Assembly (NCBI GenBank): GCA_963974475.1
Contig: CAXBCR010000004.1
Location: forward strand, 134,676-198,675
Reading direction: 5' to 3'
DNA: 64,000 nt
Source: CAJXZP01 sp963974475
GTDB taxonomy: Bacteria; Bacteroidota; Bacteroidia; Flavobacteriales_G; Salibacteraceae
Made by a program: the position numbers and the translations under genes. Of the stretch, positions 51,601 through 61,594 are shown one piece after another. Positions within the stretch are counted from its first letter, which is position 1. Each line of letters starts with the position of its first letter. The notes below the pieces were generated by a model that was given only the letters and a program-made list of their open reading frames with translations, ran no database searches and was not told the origin of the DNA.

Positions 51601-54600
51601 AGCAACAGTAGGAACTATTTTATGTAATGGAGATAACACGGTTACCATAAACTCCACCGTTTTAGGAGGTACAGTAGCGTATTCATACGCTTGGTCTACC
51701 GGACAAACATCTGCTAATTTAACCAATGTAGGTGCTGGAACATATATTCTTACCGTAACAGACGCGCACAATTGTACGGCTACCGATCAGGTGGTAATTA
51801 CTGAACCAACTCCGTTAGTTGGTGCAATAACTCAAACGGCATTTATTCTTTGTAATGGAGATTTAACGGCTAGCCTTACCGCAAGTGCTTCGGGTGGAAC
51901 GGCAGGATATACTTACGCTTGGTCTAATGGCGTAACCATTCCCGTAAATGCAGGAATCGGTGCTGGTAATTATTCTGTTACCGTGACCGATGCAAATGGA
52001 TGTACGGATGTGAAAAGTTTAACAGTGACTGAGCCAACACCAGTTGTTGCTAATTTAACTATTGATACTCAAATATCTTGTAATGGAGTTTGTGATGGTC
52101 AAGTTACCGTTGCTCCTTCAGGAGGAACTGCGCCATATACCGTTACTTGGCAAGCTGGCATGACCACTGCAGGTAATACGGCAACAAATTTATGTGGAGG
52201 AACAGCCTACAGCGTAACCATTACAGATGGTAACAATTGTCAAATAGTAGAACCAATAAACTTAACAGAACCAACTTTGTTAACTGCCAGCATTTCTGTG
52301 GATCAGGCCATTTCTTGTGGTGGAGTATGTGATGGTCAATTAACAGCTACTGCTACGGGCGGAACAGCTCCTTTTACATACGTTTGGTCAAACGGTTCTA
52401 CTGGTGCTAGCATAAATTTATTATGTGGTGGAGCTACCTATACTGTAACCATAACTGATGGTAATAATTGTACCGCTACAGCAAGTCAAAATTTAGCAGA
52501 ACCAACTCCGGTTACTGTAACTATCAGCACAACTGGCACCAACCTTTGTGCAGGTGATGCAAATGTAAATTTAGTGGCTGCCGCTGCTGGAGGCACGAAT
52601 ACATACACGTATTTATGGTCAGACGGAACAGTAGGCGCAACCAACGCAGGTCTTGGTGGCGGAACATATACCGTTACTGCCACCGATGGTAATGGATGTA
52701 CCGGAACGGCAACACAGATTGTCACTGAGCCATCTGCAATTACCGCATCAAATACCATCAATACACCTATTAGTTGTAATGGCGTTTGTGACGGAGTAAT
52801 AACCATTGCAGCTGCAGGTGGTACTCCAGGATACACTTTTGCTTGGCCAGGCGGGTTGACCGGAACTTCTCAATCCAATTTATGTGCAGGTACTTATATG
52901 GTAACGATTACCGATGGAAATGCCTGTTCGATTATTGATACTATTGTTTTAGTAGAACCCACCGCATTGGTGATGACTTCTACGGTTACTTCACATGTTT
53001 CTTGTAACGGAGTTTGTGATGGAAATGCAACAGTGGCTGCTACTGGTGGTAGCGCTCCTATTGTAATTACTTGGCCTGGTGGTCTTACTGGTGGAACGCA
53101 AACCGCTTTATGTGGCGGAACGTATACTGTTACGGCAACCGATGGTAATAACTGTAGCAATACTATTTCTGTAGTAATTAATGAGCCGGCTGTGTTGGCG
53201 GTAACATTAGCTCAAAATGGTAGTATTCAATGTAATGGTGATTTAACCGGAAGTATTTCAAGCACCGTAACAGGTGGAACGACTAATTACACCTATTTAT
53301 GGTCTAATGGTGCGGTTACTGATAATTTAACAGGCGTTGCTGCTGGTAGCTATTCAGTTACGGTTACGGATGCAAATTCTTGTACTGCTACAGCTACAAT
53401 AATGATTACTCAACCTACTGTATTGGATGTAACAATTTCTCAAACCGCATTTATTTCTTGTGGTGGTACACCTACCGCTGAATTAGTAGCTGCAAGTACG
53501 GGTGGTACTCCAAATTATTCATACGTATGGTCAAGTGGAGCAACTACGCCAACTATTTCCAATCTTGGAGCGGGTACATACATTGTGACCGTTACTGATG
53601 CGAATGGATGTACCGATACGGCATCATTTATTATTACACAACCAACAGCTATTGTAGCAAATCAAACGATTGTATCGCCAATTACTTGTAATGGTACTTG
53701 TGATGGGTCAGCTACCTACACGCCAACAGGAGGAACTGCTCCATACACCATAGCTTGGCCTGCCGGGGTAACTAACGTAAATGATACCGCAACTGCTTTA
53801 TGTGCAAATACGCAATACGTGATTACTATTACCGATGCGAACACATGTACCATTAACGATACTATTACCTTAACAGAACCAACGGCTATCGTGGCAACCA
53901 TAAACCTAGATCAAGGAATTTCTTGTGGTGGTGTATGTGATGCACAGGTAACTGTATCGGCATCAGGTGGAACAAGTCCTTATACTTATGCATGGTCTAA
54001 CGGAATTGCAGGCGCAACGAATAATAATTTATGTGCAGGTCAATATATTGTAACAACTACCGATGGAAACTCATGTACTAAATTAGACACCATTGTTATT
54101 ACAGAACCAACACCGGTGGTAACCACCATTACCCAAACAGGTACCATTCTTTGTTTTGGTGATACAACGGCTACCTTGACGGCAGCAACTACAGGTGGAA
54201 CTGCACCTTATAGTTATGTATGGAGTTCTGGACAAACAACCGCTATCATTACCAATGTAGGAGCAGGTAATTATAGTGTAACCACTACCGATGCTAATTT
54301 ATGTTCAGTGGTGACCACGTTTGATATTACCCAACCAAATGCAATTGTACTAACGGCCAATATTACTCCGATGTCATGTGGAGGTGTATGTGATGCGGCT
54401 GCTACCATAATTGCTTCAGGAGGTACTCCGGCAATGACGTTTGCTTGGCCGGGTGGATTAACTGGTTCTACACAAAATAATTTGTGTGCCGGTGATTATG
54501 TTGTTACCGTAACGGATGCCAATGCGTGTTTCGATACCATTACCGTTCGCATAGCAAATCCAACTACCATTGTGATTATTACAAATGTGACTTCTCATGT

Positions 54601-57600
54601 TTCTTGTAATGGAGTTTGTGATGGAGTTGCAGATATAACTTTAACAGGAGGTACAAATCCACTGACCATTGCATGGCCTAGTGGTGGAAATGGAACAACG
54701 GAAACCGGATTATGTGCCGGTTCGCATACCGTAACCGTGACCGATGCAAACGGTTGTTCAAGTACCGCTACTATTGTTATTAATGATGCATCTCCTATAG
54801 TTGCCAACTTAGTAGAAACCGGAGCAATTTCTTGTAACGGAGTATGTGATGGAGTGGTTAGTGCAACAATTACGGGCGGAACAGCTCCTTACACCGTTAT
54901 ATGGCCAGGAAATGATACAACAGCCGTAAAAACAGGATTGTGTGCAGGCACTTACATTGTAAACATAGTAGATGCAAATGCATGTAGCACATTGGATACA
55001 ATAGTATTAGCAGAACCAACTGCTATTACAAATACGCCTACCATTGTGAATGCTACTTGTAACGCCAATTGTGACGGTCAGATTACAGCGGTACCAGCAG
55101 GTGGAACGTCACCTTATTCCTATGCATGGTCTAATGGAGCTACAAGTGCAGCAATCACCAATTTGTGTGCTGGAAATTATACCGTAACCATTACCGATGC
55201 AAGAGGTTGTAGCTTGGTAGAAACAGATACTATTTTTGAGCCTACACCAATTACCACTACATTAGATGCAAGAAATGCTTTATGCGGAATTTGTAATGGT
55301 AGAATTAGAGCTACGGCTACTTCTGGTGGTGATGGCGGACCATATACCTATGCGTGGAGTGGTGGATTCCAATTACCTCCATTTCCAAATACAGTAATTT
55401 TATTATGTGCTGGAACTTATACCGTGACCGTTACCGATGGCTCAGGTTGTTCAGCCGTATTTACCCAAAATATTAGTAATAGAGGGGGTCCAAGAAATCC
55501 AGTATTTACATCCACTAATCCATCTTGTAATGGAGGAAGCAATGGAACTATATCAATTACTGCTACCGGTGGAGCAACACCTTACACCTATGCGTGGTCA
55601 AGTGGCGGTTCTTCCGTAACAGAAACGGGATTATCTGCAGGAACATATACCGTAACAGTTACCGATACCAATGGTTGTGAGTTAGTAGCAAGTGAAACAC
55701 TTACTGACCCAGCACCAATGGTTACAACAGAAACGATAACGAATGCATCTTGTAATGGTGTCTGTGATGGAGCTATTTCATTAGTTACAAGTGGAGGAAG
55801 TACTCCTTATAGTTATGCTTGGAGTTCAGGTACAACTGGTAATTCGGTATCTTCTTTATGTGTTGGAACCTATACGGTTACCACTACCGATGCAAACTTG
55901 TGTACCAAAATTGATACCTTTAATATTACAGAACCAACCGTGATTGCGGTTTCTCTAGTTATTACTGGAACGATTTCGTGTAACGGAACATGTGACGGAG
56001 AAATGACGGCAACTGCTACAGGTGGTACAGGTCCTTACACTATGACTTGGTCTAATGGAGGTGCTGGAACTATTGCCGTAGGATTATGTGCCGGAAGCCA
56101 TACCGTTACGGTTACCGATGCAAATGGGTGTACCCAAACAGCCACTATGGCAATTACAGAACCAGCAGCGATTACGTCAACTGCCACACCAACAAATGCG
56201 ACATGTGGTGCATGTGATGGTTCTATTGCTATGACCGGAACCGCAGGTGGTGACGGTGGTCCTTATACTTATGCTTGGTCAAATGGGCAGTCTACACCTA
56301 CGATTTCTAATTTATGCGCAGGTACCTATACGGTTACCATTACAGATGGAAATGGATGTAACACAATAATATCAACACCTATTAGTAATACAGGCGGACC
56401 TTCAACGGCTCCAATAACTGTAGCAAACCCATCTTGTAATGGCGTTTGTGATGGTAGCATGACCGTGGTTCCAACCGGAGGAACATTACCTTATTCTTAT
56501 GCATGGTCTAGTGGTGGTTCAACCGATACTGAAAATGCACTTTGCGCTGGTATTTATTTTGTTACCGTTACTGATGCAAATGGGTGTGTGTTTATTGGAA
56601 CAGATACTATAGTAGAACCAACGTTGATTATGAATACCGAGGTATTAGTTCATGCTACATGTAATGCTACTTGTGATGGGTCAATTACGTTGACCACAAC
56701 GGGTGGTGCAGGTACATACAGCTATGCTTGGAGCAATGGGTCAACGGGTAATTCTCTTACCGGTTTATGTGCTGGTTCTTATACCGTAACCACTACCGAT
56801 GCAAATTCTTGTTCTGCCATTGATACCTATGTTATTAACGAGCCAAGTGCAATTTCTTTAAGTATTGTAATGACTACTCCAATATCGTGTAACGCGGTTT
56901 GCGATGGAGTACTTACTGCAATAACAACAGGGGGTTCTTCTCCTTACACTTATTCTTGGTCTAATGGAATCACAACCGATGTAAATGGATCTTTATGTGC
57001 CGGTACTTATACAGTAACCGTAACGGATGCCAATGGTTGTACTAGCAATACCTCAATGGTATTGGGTGAACCAGCTGTTATTACTGCAACCCTAACACCA
57101 ACAAACGCTACTTGTGGTATTTGTGACGGACAAATTGCCGTAACGAATGTTGCTGGCGGTGATGGTGGACCATACACTTATTTATGGTCCAACGGAAGTA
57201 CGTTAGCTACCATCATGAATTTATGTCCAAGTTCATATACCGTAACTATTACGGATGGTGCTGGTTGTACTGTGGTATTGTCATCAGCAGTTAGTAATAC
57301 TGGTGGACCAACATCAGCTTCATTTACGGAAACTTTACCAACTTGTTTTGGAACTTGTGATGGTTCTCTACAAGTAATTCCGGCAGGAGGAACAACTCCA
57401 TACTCTTATGCATGGTCTAACGGGTCAACTGCTGACACTGCTAATATGCTGTGTGCAGGAATTTATACCGTAACTATTACCGATGCTTCGGGTTGTATCA
57501 TGATTGTATCGGATACATTAACCGAACCAACGAAAATTACCAATACCGAAACGCTTGTTAACGCATCTTGTAATGGCGTATGTGATGGGTCAATTTCTTT

Positions 57601-60562
57601 GACCACTACGGGTGGTTCAGGAACCTATACTTACGCTTGGGATAATGGCGCTTCGGGTTCAAATATTACTGCACTTTGTGTAGGTACCTATATAGTTACC
57701 ACTACCGATGGAAATGGGTGTACTAGTTTAGATACCTTTAACATTACCGAACCTACAAACATGACAATATCGGCAACGGGTACCGGAGCCAACTGTTTCA
57801 ATGTTTGTGATGGTTCAGCTACAGCCACTGTTGTAGGTGGTTCGGCTCCATTTACTTTTGTATGGAGCAATGGTACTGTTGGAGCCACCGTGACTGGTTT
57901 ATGTGGCGGTTCATCGTATGATGTTACCGTGACTGATGCAGGCGGTTGTTCGGTTTCTACTACTGTAAATATCACTGGCCCTCCAGCCATTGTAATTGAT
58001 AATATGGTAGTGGTTGACGCTTCTTGTGGAATGTCTAATGGTAGTGCAACAGCTACTGCTTCAGGCGGTACAGGTGCATTAACGTATACATGGAACGGTG
58101 TGGTGGGTAATCCATTAACAGGAGTTGCAGCAGGGGTATATACACTTGTTGTTTCAGATGCCAACGGATGTTCCATCTCGGTGAACGTACCTATTAATAA
58201 TGATGTAGGTCCAACGATATCTGTTACCGGAACTGATTTAACATGTTTTGGAGATAATTCAGGTAGCGCAATGGTTACAGTAACCGGACCAAATACCTAT
58301 TCTTATTTATGGAATACGGGTAGTACCAATGCAACCATTACTGGTCTTGCCGGAGGTTCATACTATGTGCAAGTAACGGATGATGTGACCGGTTGTATCT
58401 CTTCTGATACGATAACGATTGCTGAACCTACCGAAGTAATTATTAATAATGTAATTACCCAAAGTCCTACTTGTGCATCGCTTAATGGAGGTGCCATGGC
58501 ATTTGCCTCAGGTGGAACAGGAACCTTAAGTTATTCTTGGAATGGTACCGTTATCAATCCATTAGTAAATGCAGGTGCAGGTACGTATACCTTGGTGGTG
58601 ACAGATGCGTCAGGGTGTTCGGCTTCACAAGTAATTCCTTTATCTGATTCGGGTCAATTTGTTGCGACAGCTACGAGTACCGATTTACTTTGTTTTGGAG
58701 ATGCAAATGGAACGGGTGCGGTTACCGTTAATCCAACCGGGACTTATACGTACCAATGGACAAGTTCAACTTCTGATATCATGGCAACAGTCTCTGGATT
58801 GAGCGCTGGTTCGTATGGTGTTTCAGTAACCGACCCAGCAACGGGTTGTACCGCTGCCGATACCATTACCGTTAATCAACCATCCGAATTGCGTATTAAT
58901 AATGTGAATATTACCAATCCTAATTGTGGCGCTAGCGATGGTGCATTAGATGCAATGGTATTAGGTGGTACTCCTGGATATACCTATTTATGGAATGGAA
59001 CTACCACAGGTAATCCAATCATTAATATTTCAGCAGGAACTTATAATCTAGTGGTTACCGATGCGAACGCTTGTACTGCTAGTACAACAATTCCTTTAAG
59101 TGACATAGGTTCATTAACGGCTACCTTAACAAGTACCGATGTGCCATGTGATGGAAGTTGTACCGGAACAGCAACTGCTACTCCATCTGGAGGTACAGGG
59201 CCATTTAATTACAACTGGTCTAATGGAGATGTAACGCAAACCGCTACGGCTTTATGTGCTGGATTGGTAACCGTTACTATTACCGATGCCGCTGGAGGTT
59301 GTACCACCGTGGATACCATTACGGTAAACCAAATGCCAGGATTAACATTGACTATGAATTCTACCAATAACACCAATTGTGGAGGCCTTTGTGATGGAAC
59401 CGCGGAAGCCATTGTGGCAGGTGGAGGAACCTTGACCTATGCTTGGTCAAATGGAGGTAGCACGGCTCAAATTAATGGACTATGTGCCGGAACCTATATT
59501 GTTACAGTTACAAATACATTAGGTTGTTCGGGAATTGATTCAGTAACCATTGTAGATGGATTAGCCATGACGTTAGCGGTAGATACCGTGTTCGATGCAA
59601 ATTGTGAAAACACAAATGATGGAAGTATTCAAATTATCGTAGCTGGAGGTTCAACTCCGTATACGTTTAGTTGGACAGGTCCAAACGGATTTACTGCTTC
59701 CAATCAAAATGTGACGTTCTTGTTTACCGGTACGTACTATGTTACCGTTACCGATGCCAATGGATGTGCACAATCGGATAGTGCTACCGTGAAAGCAATA
59801 AATTCTATTTCGGTCGCTTTAAACAATCAATTTGTGTGTGATGGTTCGGGTACTGTTACATTAAAACCAGTGGTTACAGGTGCGAATGATACCGTAACGT
59901 ATCAATGGTATAACACCGGTGGAGGAGTTATAGGAAATGATTCTACATTAGTTGTTCCTGTTCCTTCAGACACGACTTATTATGTAGTTGGAATAGTTTC
60001 AGGAGGTTGTTCTGCAACTGATACGGGTTATGTAGCTCCAGGTCAAATTCCAGATGTGGATGCAGGTATTAGTCAAACCATTGTGATTGGACAGGAAGTT
60101 ACCTTAGGAGGTAATCCAACCACCACTTGGGGAGGAAGTACTTTTGAATGGACACCAGATGCCACAATATCTAATCCAACGGTAGCAAATCCAATAGCTA
60201 CCCCAACGGAAACTACCATTTATCAAGTGAAGGTAACAAACATCTTAGGTTGTTCTAATACCGATACCGTGATGATTGTAACCACCAAGAAACTTAATAT
60301 TGTTTCGGGTTTCACACCAAATGGCGATGGAGATAATGACCTTTGGGAATTAGATTTCTTAGAAAAATATCCATCCGCAACGGTGGAAGTATATAACCGA
60401 TGGGGCGATTTATTATACAAATCTACCGATGGATATAAAACTCCTTGGGATGGTGTGTATAACGGAGAACCCGTTCCGGTAGGAACCTATTATTACGTAA
60501 TTGACGTGAAGAGTAGTGATTTTCCTGAGCCAATCAGTGGACCAGTAACAATCATTAGATAA
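48647..60562 (+). CDS. Giant SprB-repeat adhesin with gliding-motility-associated C-terminal domain
   Basis: A 3971-residue cell-surface protein, probably exported by the type IX secretion system and used for adhesion or gliding. The order is: signal peptide (MRKIILLLSIISLSWLLPST), an N-terminal Cys-rich domain (to about residue 395), then 41 SprB-type repeats of about 75 residues by manual count. The repeat consensus is 'isCnGvCDG...GGt.PYtYaWsnG...nLCAGtYtVTvTDanGCt...TEP'. An Ig/PKD-like stretch follows (VTLGGNPTTTWGGSTFEWTP), then the type B C-terminal signal (FTPNGDGDNDLWELDFLEKY ... VEVYNRWGDLLYKS). Repeat 3 carries an inserted ~190-residue domain. The repeats group into 7x2, 4x3 and 2x3 blocks. 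The start at 48647 gives the signal peptide. A PorP/SprF gene follows by 10 bp. Confidence 0.93.
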   Translation: MRKIILLLSIISLSWLLPSTASATHIAGGEITYAHLGNDSFLVTMTLYRDCSGVGMSSSMNIRINSSCTGTQNLNLPLQNSGGSEVSQICPSQINLSTCNGGSLPGMQKYIYSAIIQLSTHCSDYTFSYRQCCRNTAVNIPGGTNFYYIDATLNSTLYPNNSSPEYTAPPIPYVCLNQSVNYNYGVVENDGDSIVYALVGARTNTNSFLGYNAGYSSVAPIPGITINPATGELNFTPVLTGNFIIVTQVTEYNGAGQVISTVERDIQFVVLNCTNTIPSNPADVSNLVNTVGTASKTGTLQITANVGDQFCYDVSFSDSNPLDTLTVVTNAASALPGATVTMTGTNPVVATVCWTVPAGMNTNNTVTYQASDSACPVSGVNSLAVQIIIPQPNSLTGALTTTNISCNGVCDATADVIASGGVGPYAYTWAPTGSWCCQGLPSITGLCAGFYGLRVTDLGDPDPSTNTWDTLFIIQDAFPISVSITNIDDDDCSTTCVGGVSTSVFGGASPLTYLWSNGATTKDIANVCAGSYTLTVTDANSCTGIINAVVQAPTPPTIVVDSTDSVTCFGGSDGAIYVSANPACGVSTDACASPVSVELGTGTGTNLFTTYPAPYGNSNNGARHQILFTEAELTAAGVLPGTISSLAFYVESIGTTLNYANYTLRMGCTSATDLTTAWQTGLTEVFTPKTHSVSTGWNTHVFDVKYSWDGISNIVVEVCFNNPTATGSGNATTRFTPTTNQSVRYYHDNTSTVCSSTSMTGTSSNRPNVRFGNCASTFTYAWAPAPAAGQVTATVTNLSAQTYTVTVTSVGDGCTATTTATVNQPDLIVPTITLTNAISCPGVCDASISIASVGGQAPYTYTWDNALPATSTHSNLCAGTYNVTVTDAKSCTVTSQIIISDPPAITSSATINSPISCNGVCDGSVTINGAGGTAPLTYAWPGGLTGATQTGLCSGVYDVTITDARSCSIVQNVILIEPAVLTVSLATVGTILCNGDNTVTINSTVLGGTVAYSYAWSTGQTSANLTNVGAGTYILTVTDAHNCTATDQVVITEPTPLVGAITQTAFILCNGDLTASLTASASGGTAGYTYAWSNGVTIPVNAGIGAGNYSVTVTDANGCTDVKSLTVTEPTPVVANLTIDTQISCNGVCDGQVTVAPSGGTAPYTVTWQAGMTTAGNTATNLCGGTAYSVTITDGNNCQIVEPINLTEPTLLTASISVDQAISCGGVCDGQLTATATGGTAPFTYVWSNGSTGASINLLCGGATYTVTITDGNNCTATASQNLAEPTPVTVTISTTGTNLCAGDANVNLVAAAAGGTNTYTYLWSDGTVGATNAGLGGGTYTVTATDGNGCTGTATQIVTEPSAITASNTINTPISCNGVCDGVITIAAAGGTPGYTFAWPGGLTGTSQSNLCAGTYMVTITDGNACSIIDTIVLVEPTALVMTSTVTSHVSCNGVCDGNATVAATGGSAPIVITWPGGLTGGTQTALCGGTYTVTATDGNNCSNTISVVINEPAVLAVTLAQNGSIQCNGDLTGSISSTVTGGTTNYTYLWSNGAVTDNLTGVAAGSYSVTVTDANSCTATATIMITQPTVLDVTISQTAFISCGGTPTAELVAASTGGTPNYSYVWSSGATTPTISNLGAGTYIVTVTDANGCTDTASFIITQPTAIVANQTIVSPITCNGTCDGSATYTPTGGTAPYTIAWPAGVTNVNDTATALCANTQYVITITDANTCTINDTITLTEPTAIVATINLDQGISCGGVCDAQVTVSASGGTSPYTYAWSNGIAGATNNNLCAGQYIVTTTDGNSCTKLDTIVITEPTPVVTTITQTGTILCFGDTTATLTAATTGGTAPYSYVWSSGQTTAIITNVGAGNYSVTTTDANLCSVVTTFDITQPNAIVLTANITPMSCGGVCDAAATIIASGGTPAMTFAWPGGLTGSTQNNLCAGDYVVTVTDANACFDTITVRIANPTTIVIITNVTSHVSCNGVCDGVADITLTGGTNPLTIAWPSGGNGTTETGLCAGSHTVTVTDANGCSSTATIVINDASPIVANLVETGAISCNGVCDGVVSATITGGTAPYTVIWPGNDTTAVKTGLCAGTYIVNIVDANACSTLDTIVLAEPTAITNTPTIVNATCNANCDGQITAVPAGGTSPYSYAWSNGATSAAITNLCAGNYTVTITDARGCSLVETDTIFEPTPITTTLDARNALCGICNGRIRATATSGGDGGPYTYAWSGGFQLPPFPNTVILLCAGTYTVTVTDGSGCSAVFTQNISNRGGPRNPVFTSTNPSCNGGSNGTISITATGGATPYTYAWSSGGSSVTETGLSAGTYTVTVTDTNGCELVASETLTDPAPMVTTETITNASCNGVCDGAISLVTSGGSTPYSYAWSSGTTGNSVSSLCVGTYTVTTTDANLCTKIDTFNITEPTVIAVSLVITGTISCNGTCDGEMTATATGGTGPYTMTWSNGGAGTIAVGLCAGSHTVTVTDANGCTQTATMAITEPAAITSTATPTNATCGACDGSIAMTGTAGGDGGPYTYAWSNGQSTPTISNLCAGTYTVTITDGNGCNTIISTPISNTGGPSTAPITVANPSCNGVCDGSMTVVPTGGTLPYSYAWSSGGSTDTENALCAGIYFVTVTDANGCVFIGTDTIVEPTLIMNTEVLVHATCNATCDGSITLTTTGGAGTYSYAWSNGSTGNSLTGLCAGSYTVTTTDANSCSAIDTYVINEPSAISLSIVMTTPISCNAVCDGVLTAITTGGSSPYTYSWSNGITTDVNGSLCAGTYTVTVTDANGCTSNTSMVLGEPAVITATLTPTNATCGICDGQIAVTNVAGGDGGPYTYLWSNGSTLATIMNLCPSSYTVTITDGAGCTVVLSSAVSNTGGPTSASFTETLPTCFGTCDGSLQVIPAGGTTPYSYAWSNGSTADTANMLCAGIYTVTITDASGCIMIVSDTLTEPTKITNTETLVNASCNGVCDGSISLTTTGGSGTYTYAWDNGASGSNITALCVGTYIVTTTDGNGCTSLDTFNITEPTNMTISATGTGANCFNVCDGSATATVVGGSAPFTFVWSNGTVGATVTGLCGGSSYDVTVTDAGGCSVSTTVNITGPPAIVIDNMVVVDASCGMSNGSATATASGGTGALTYTWNGVVGNPLTGVAAGVYTLVVSDANGCSISVNVPINNDVGPTISVTGTDLTCFGDNSGSAMVTVTGPNTYSYLWNTGSTNATITGLAGGSYYVQVTDDVTGCISSDTITIAEPTEVIINNVITQSPTCASLNGGAMAFASGGTGTLSYSWNGTVINPLVNAGAGTYTLVVTDASGCSASQVIPLSDSGQFVATATSTDLLCFGDANGTGAVTVNPTGTYTYQWTSSTSDIMATVSGLSAGSYGVSVTDPATGCTAADTITVNQPSELRINNVNITNPNCGASDGALDAMVLGGTPGYTYLWNGTTTGNPIINISAGTYNLVVTDANACTASTTIPLSDIGSLTATLTSTDVPCDGSCTGTATATPSGGTGPFNYNWSNGDVTQTATALCAGLVTVTITDAAGGCTTVDTITVNQMPGLTLTMNSTNNTNCGGLCDGTAEAIVAGGGTLTYAWSNGGSTAQINGLCAGTYIVTVTNTLGCSGIDSVTIVDGLAMTLAVDTVFDANCENTNDGSIQIIVAGGSTPYTFSWTGPNGFTASNQNVTFLFTGTYYVTVTDANGCAQSDSATVKAINSISVALNNQFVCDGSGTVTLKPVVTGANDTVTYQWYNTGGGVIGNDSTLVVPVPSDTTYYVVGIVSGGCSATDTGYVAPGQIPDVDAGISQTIVIGQEVTLGGNPTTTWGGSTFEWTPDATISNPTVANPIATPTETTIYQVKVTNILGCSNTDTVMIVTTKKLNIVSGFTPNGDGDNDLWELDFLEKYPSATVEVYNRWGDLLYKSTDGYKTPWDGVYNGEPVPVGTYYYVIDVKSSDFPEPISGPVTIIR
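51581..54790 (+). repeat. Seven-repeat block present twice in the adhesin
   Basis: SprB repeats 6-12 (51581-53188, 536 codons) and 13-19 (53189-54790, 534 codons) match in register. Examples of pairs are: AITQTAFILCNG with ISQTAFISCGG; SVDQAISCGGVCDG with NLDQGISCGGVCDA; TVTSHVSCNGVCDG with NVTSHVSCNGVCDG. Confidence 0.7.
55244..57982 (+). repeat. Four-repeat block present three times in the adhesin
   Basis: Repeats 22-25 (55244-56164), 26-29 (56165-57073) and 30-33 (57074-57982) are 307, 303 and 303 codons. Each block starts with a repeat that has CGICNG/CGACDG/CGICDG and GGDGGPYTY and ends with an ISN or VSN turn. Each contains a third repeat of the form 'TET..NASCNGVCDG.ISL'. Confidence 0.75.
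57983..59335 (+). repeat. Two-repeat block present three times in the adhesin
   Basis: Repeats 34-35, 36-37 and 38-39 (149, 151 and 151 codons; 57983-58429, 58430-58882, 58883-59335) alternate two types. The first has 'WNG...NPL or NPI' and a VVTDAN ending; the second opens with a short 'STDLLCFGD'-like start. Confidence 0.7.
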
Positions 60563-60572
60563 AACAAGAGAT

Positions 60573-61493
60573 ATGAAAAAGATACATTTAATAGTAGCGA
60601 TTGTTTTAGCTTCCTTAACAGGTGCAGCTCAACAACTACCGCAATACTCTCAGTTTTTCTTTAATAAATCGCTGTTAAATCCCGGAGCAACGGGTACAGA
60701 AGATTATTGGGAAGCACAAGTAACCAATAGATTGCAATGGGTAGGAGTAACCGATGCTCCCAGAACGCATGTGTTGAGTGCCAATGGACCTATCAGTAAT
60801 TACAAAATGGGTCTAGGGGGTAAAATCTATGTAGATATTACCGGACCTACGCGTAGAACAGGTTTTTCATTCAATTACGCCTACAAATTAAAAATTTCTA
60901 AATCCATTAATTTGGGTATGGGATTAAGCTTTGGTGGACTGCAATATGTTACCGATGGGGCACAAATTAACCTGAAAAATCCGGGCGACATTGCGTTGAG
61001 TGGTCAGCTACAATCCGTTTTTGTGCCTGATGCTGGAGCAGGATTTCATTTGTATTCGAAAGACTTTTACGTAGGGGTTTCAATGCCTCAGATAATTGGT
61101 AATAAGTTGCAATATTTTGATAATTATAGAAAAACGGAATCGGTATTAGCGCGTCACGTTTTTGCCTATGCGGGTTATAAGTTTAGAATAGGCAATGATT
61201 ACGTCATCGAACCAGCAGTGTTAATGAAATGGGTGAGTCCTATTCCAATGGCATTTGAAGGGAATTTACGCGTTACCTATAAAGATATGCTTTGGATTGG
61301 CGGTTCTTACCGAATGGATGATGCCATCGTGATGATGGCTGGTTTTACTGTCAATGAGAGTTTAGTATTTGGGTATGCCTATGATATGACTACCTCCGGG
61401 CTTCGAACCGCAACATCTGGTTCGCATGAACTTATGGTGGCCATTCGATTTAGGAAACCAACTAATATAGATCGCAGATCTAAACAACAATAA
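60573..61493 (+). CDS. PorP/SprF family type IX secretion outer-membrane protein
   Basis: A 306-residue outer-membrane protein with signal peptide (KKIHLIVAIVLASLTGAAQ) and the family start QLPQYSQFFFNKSLLNPGATG. In Flavobacterium johnsoniae SprF is needed for secretion and attachment of SprB; the gene pair here has the same order, with a 10-bp gap. It is therefore the likely dedicated partner of the giant adhesin. A strong terminator closes the operon. Confidence 0.92.
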   Translation: MKKIHLIVAIVLASLTGAAQQLPQYSQFFFNKSLLNPGATGTEDYWEAQVTNRLQWVGVTDAPRTHVLSANGPISNYKMGLGGKIYVDITGPTRRTGFSFNYAYKLKISKSINLGMGLSFGGLQYVTDGAQINLKNPGDIALSGQLQSVFVPDAGAGFHLYSKDFYVGVSMPQIIGNKLQYFDNYRKTESVLARHVFAYAGYKFRIGNDYVIEPAVLMKWVSPIPMAFEGNLRVTYKDMLWIGGSYRMDDAIVMMAGFTVNESLVFGYAYDMTTSGLRTATSGSHELMVAIRFRKPTNIDRRSKQQ

Positions 61494-61494
61494 C

Positions 61495-61526
61495 AAAAAA
61501 GCTGGGTGTCATTACCCAGCTTTTTT
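61495..61526 (+). terminator. Terminator of the adhesin-SprF operon
   Basis: AAAAAAGCTGGGT pairs perfectly with ACCCAGCTTTTTT around a six-base loop, starting right at the stop codon of the PorP/SprF gene. Confidence 0.93.
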
Positions 61527-61546
61527 GTTTCCAATCGCACCCTTCA

Positions 61547-61578
61547 ATTACGTATATAATTATTCATATATTTGTAAT
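61547..61578 (+). promoter_or_regulatory. ArsR operator candidate overlapping the arsR promoter
   Basis: ATTAC...GTAAT ends enclose an AT-rich imperfect dyad with TTATTCATATAT, resembling the ATATGAA-type sites of ArsR repressors. It spans the -7 box at 61567. Autoregulation is inferred. Confidence 0.35.
61567..61574 (+). promoter_or_regulatory. -7 box for the arsR-led operon
   Basis: TATATTTG matches TAnnTTTG and lies 20 bp before the TTG start at 61595, which supports that unusual start codon. Confidence 0.55.
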
Positions 61579-61594
61579 CTTAAATTCTCCAAAA

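Noticed and set aside
57688..58176. A 162-codon open frame on the minus strand inside the adhesin gene, and many smaller ones like it
   Set aside because: It mirrors the SprB repeat codons (Thr/Ala/Gly-rich sense gives Val/Pro-rich antisense), recurs at equivalent places, and has no start signal or family match.
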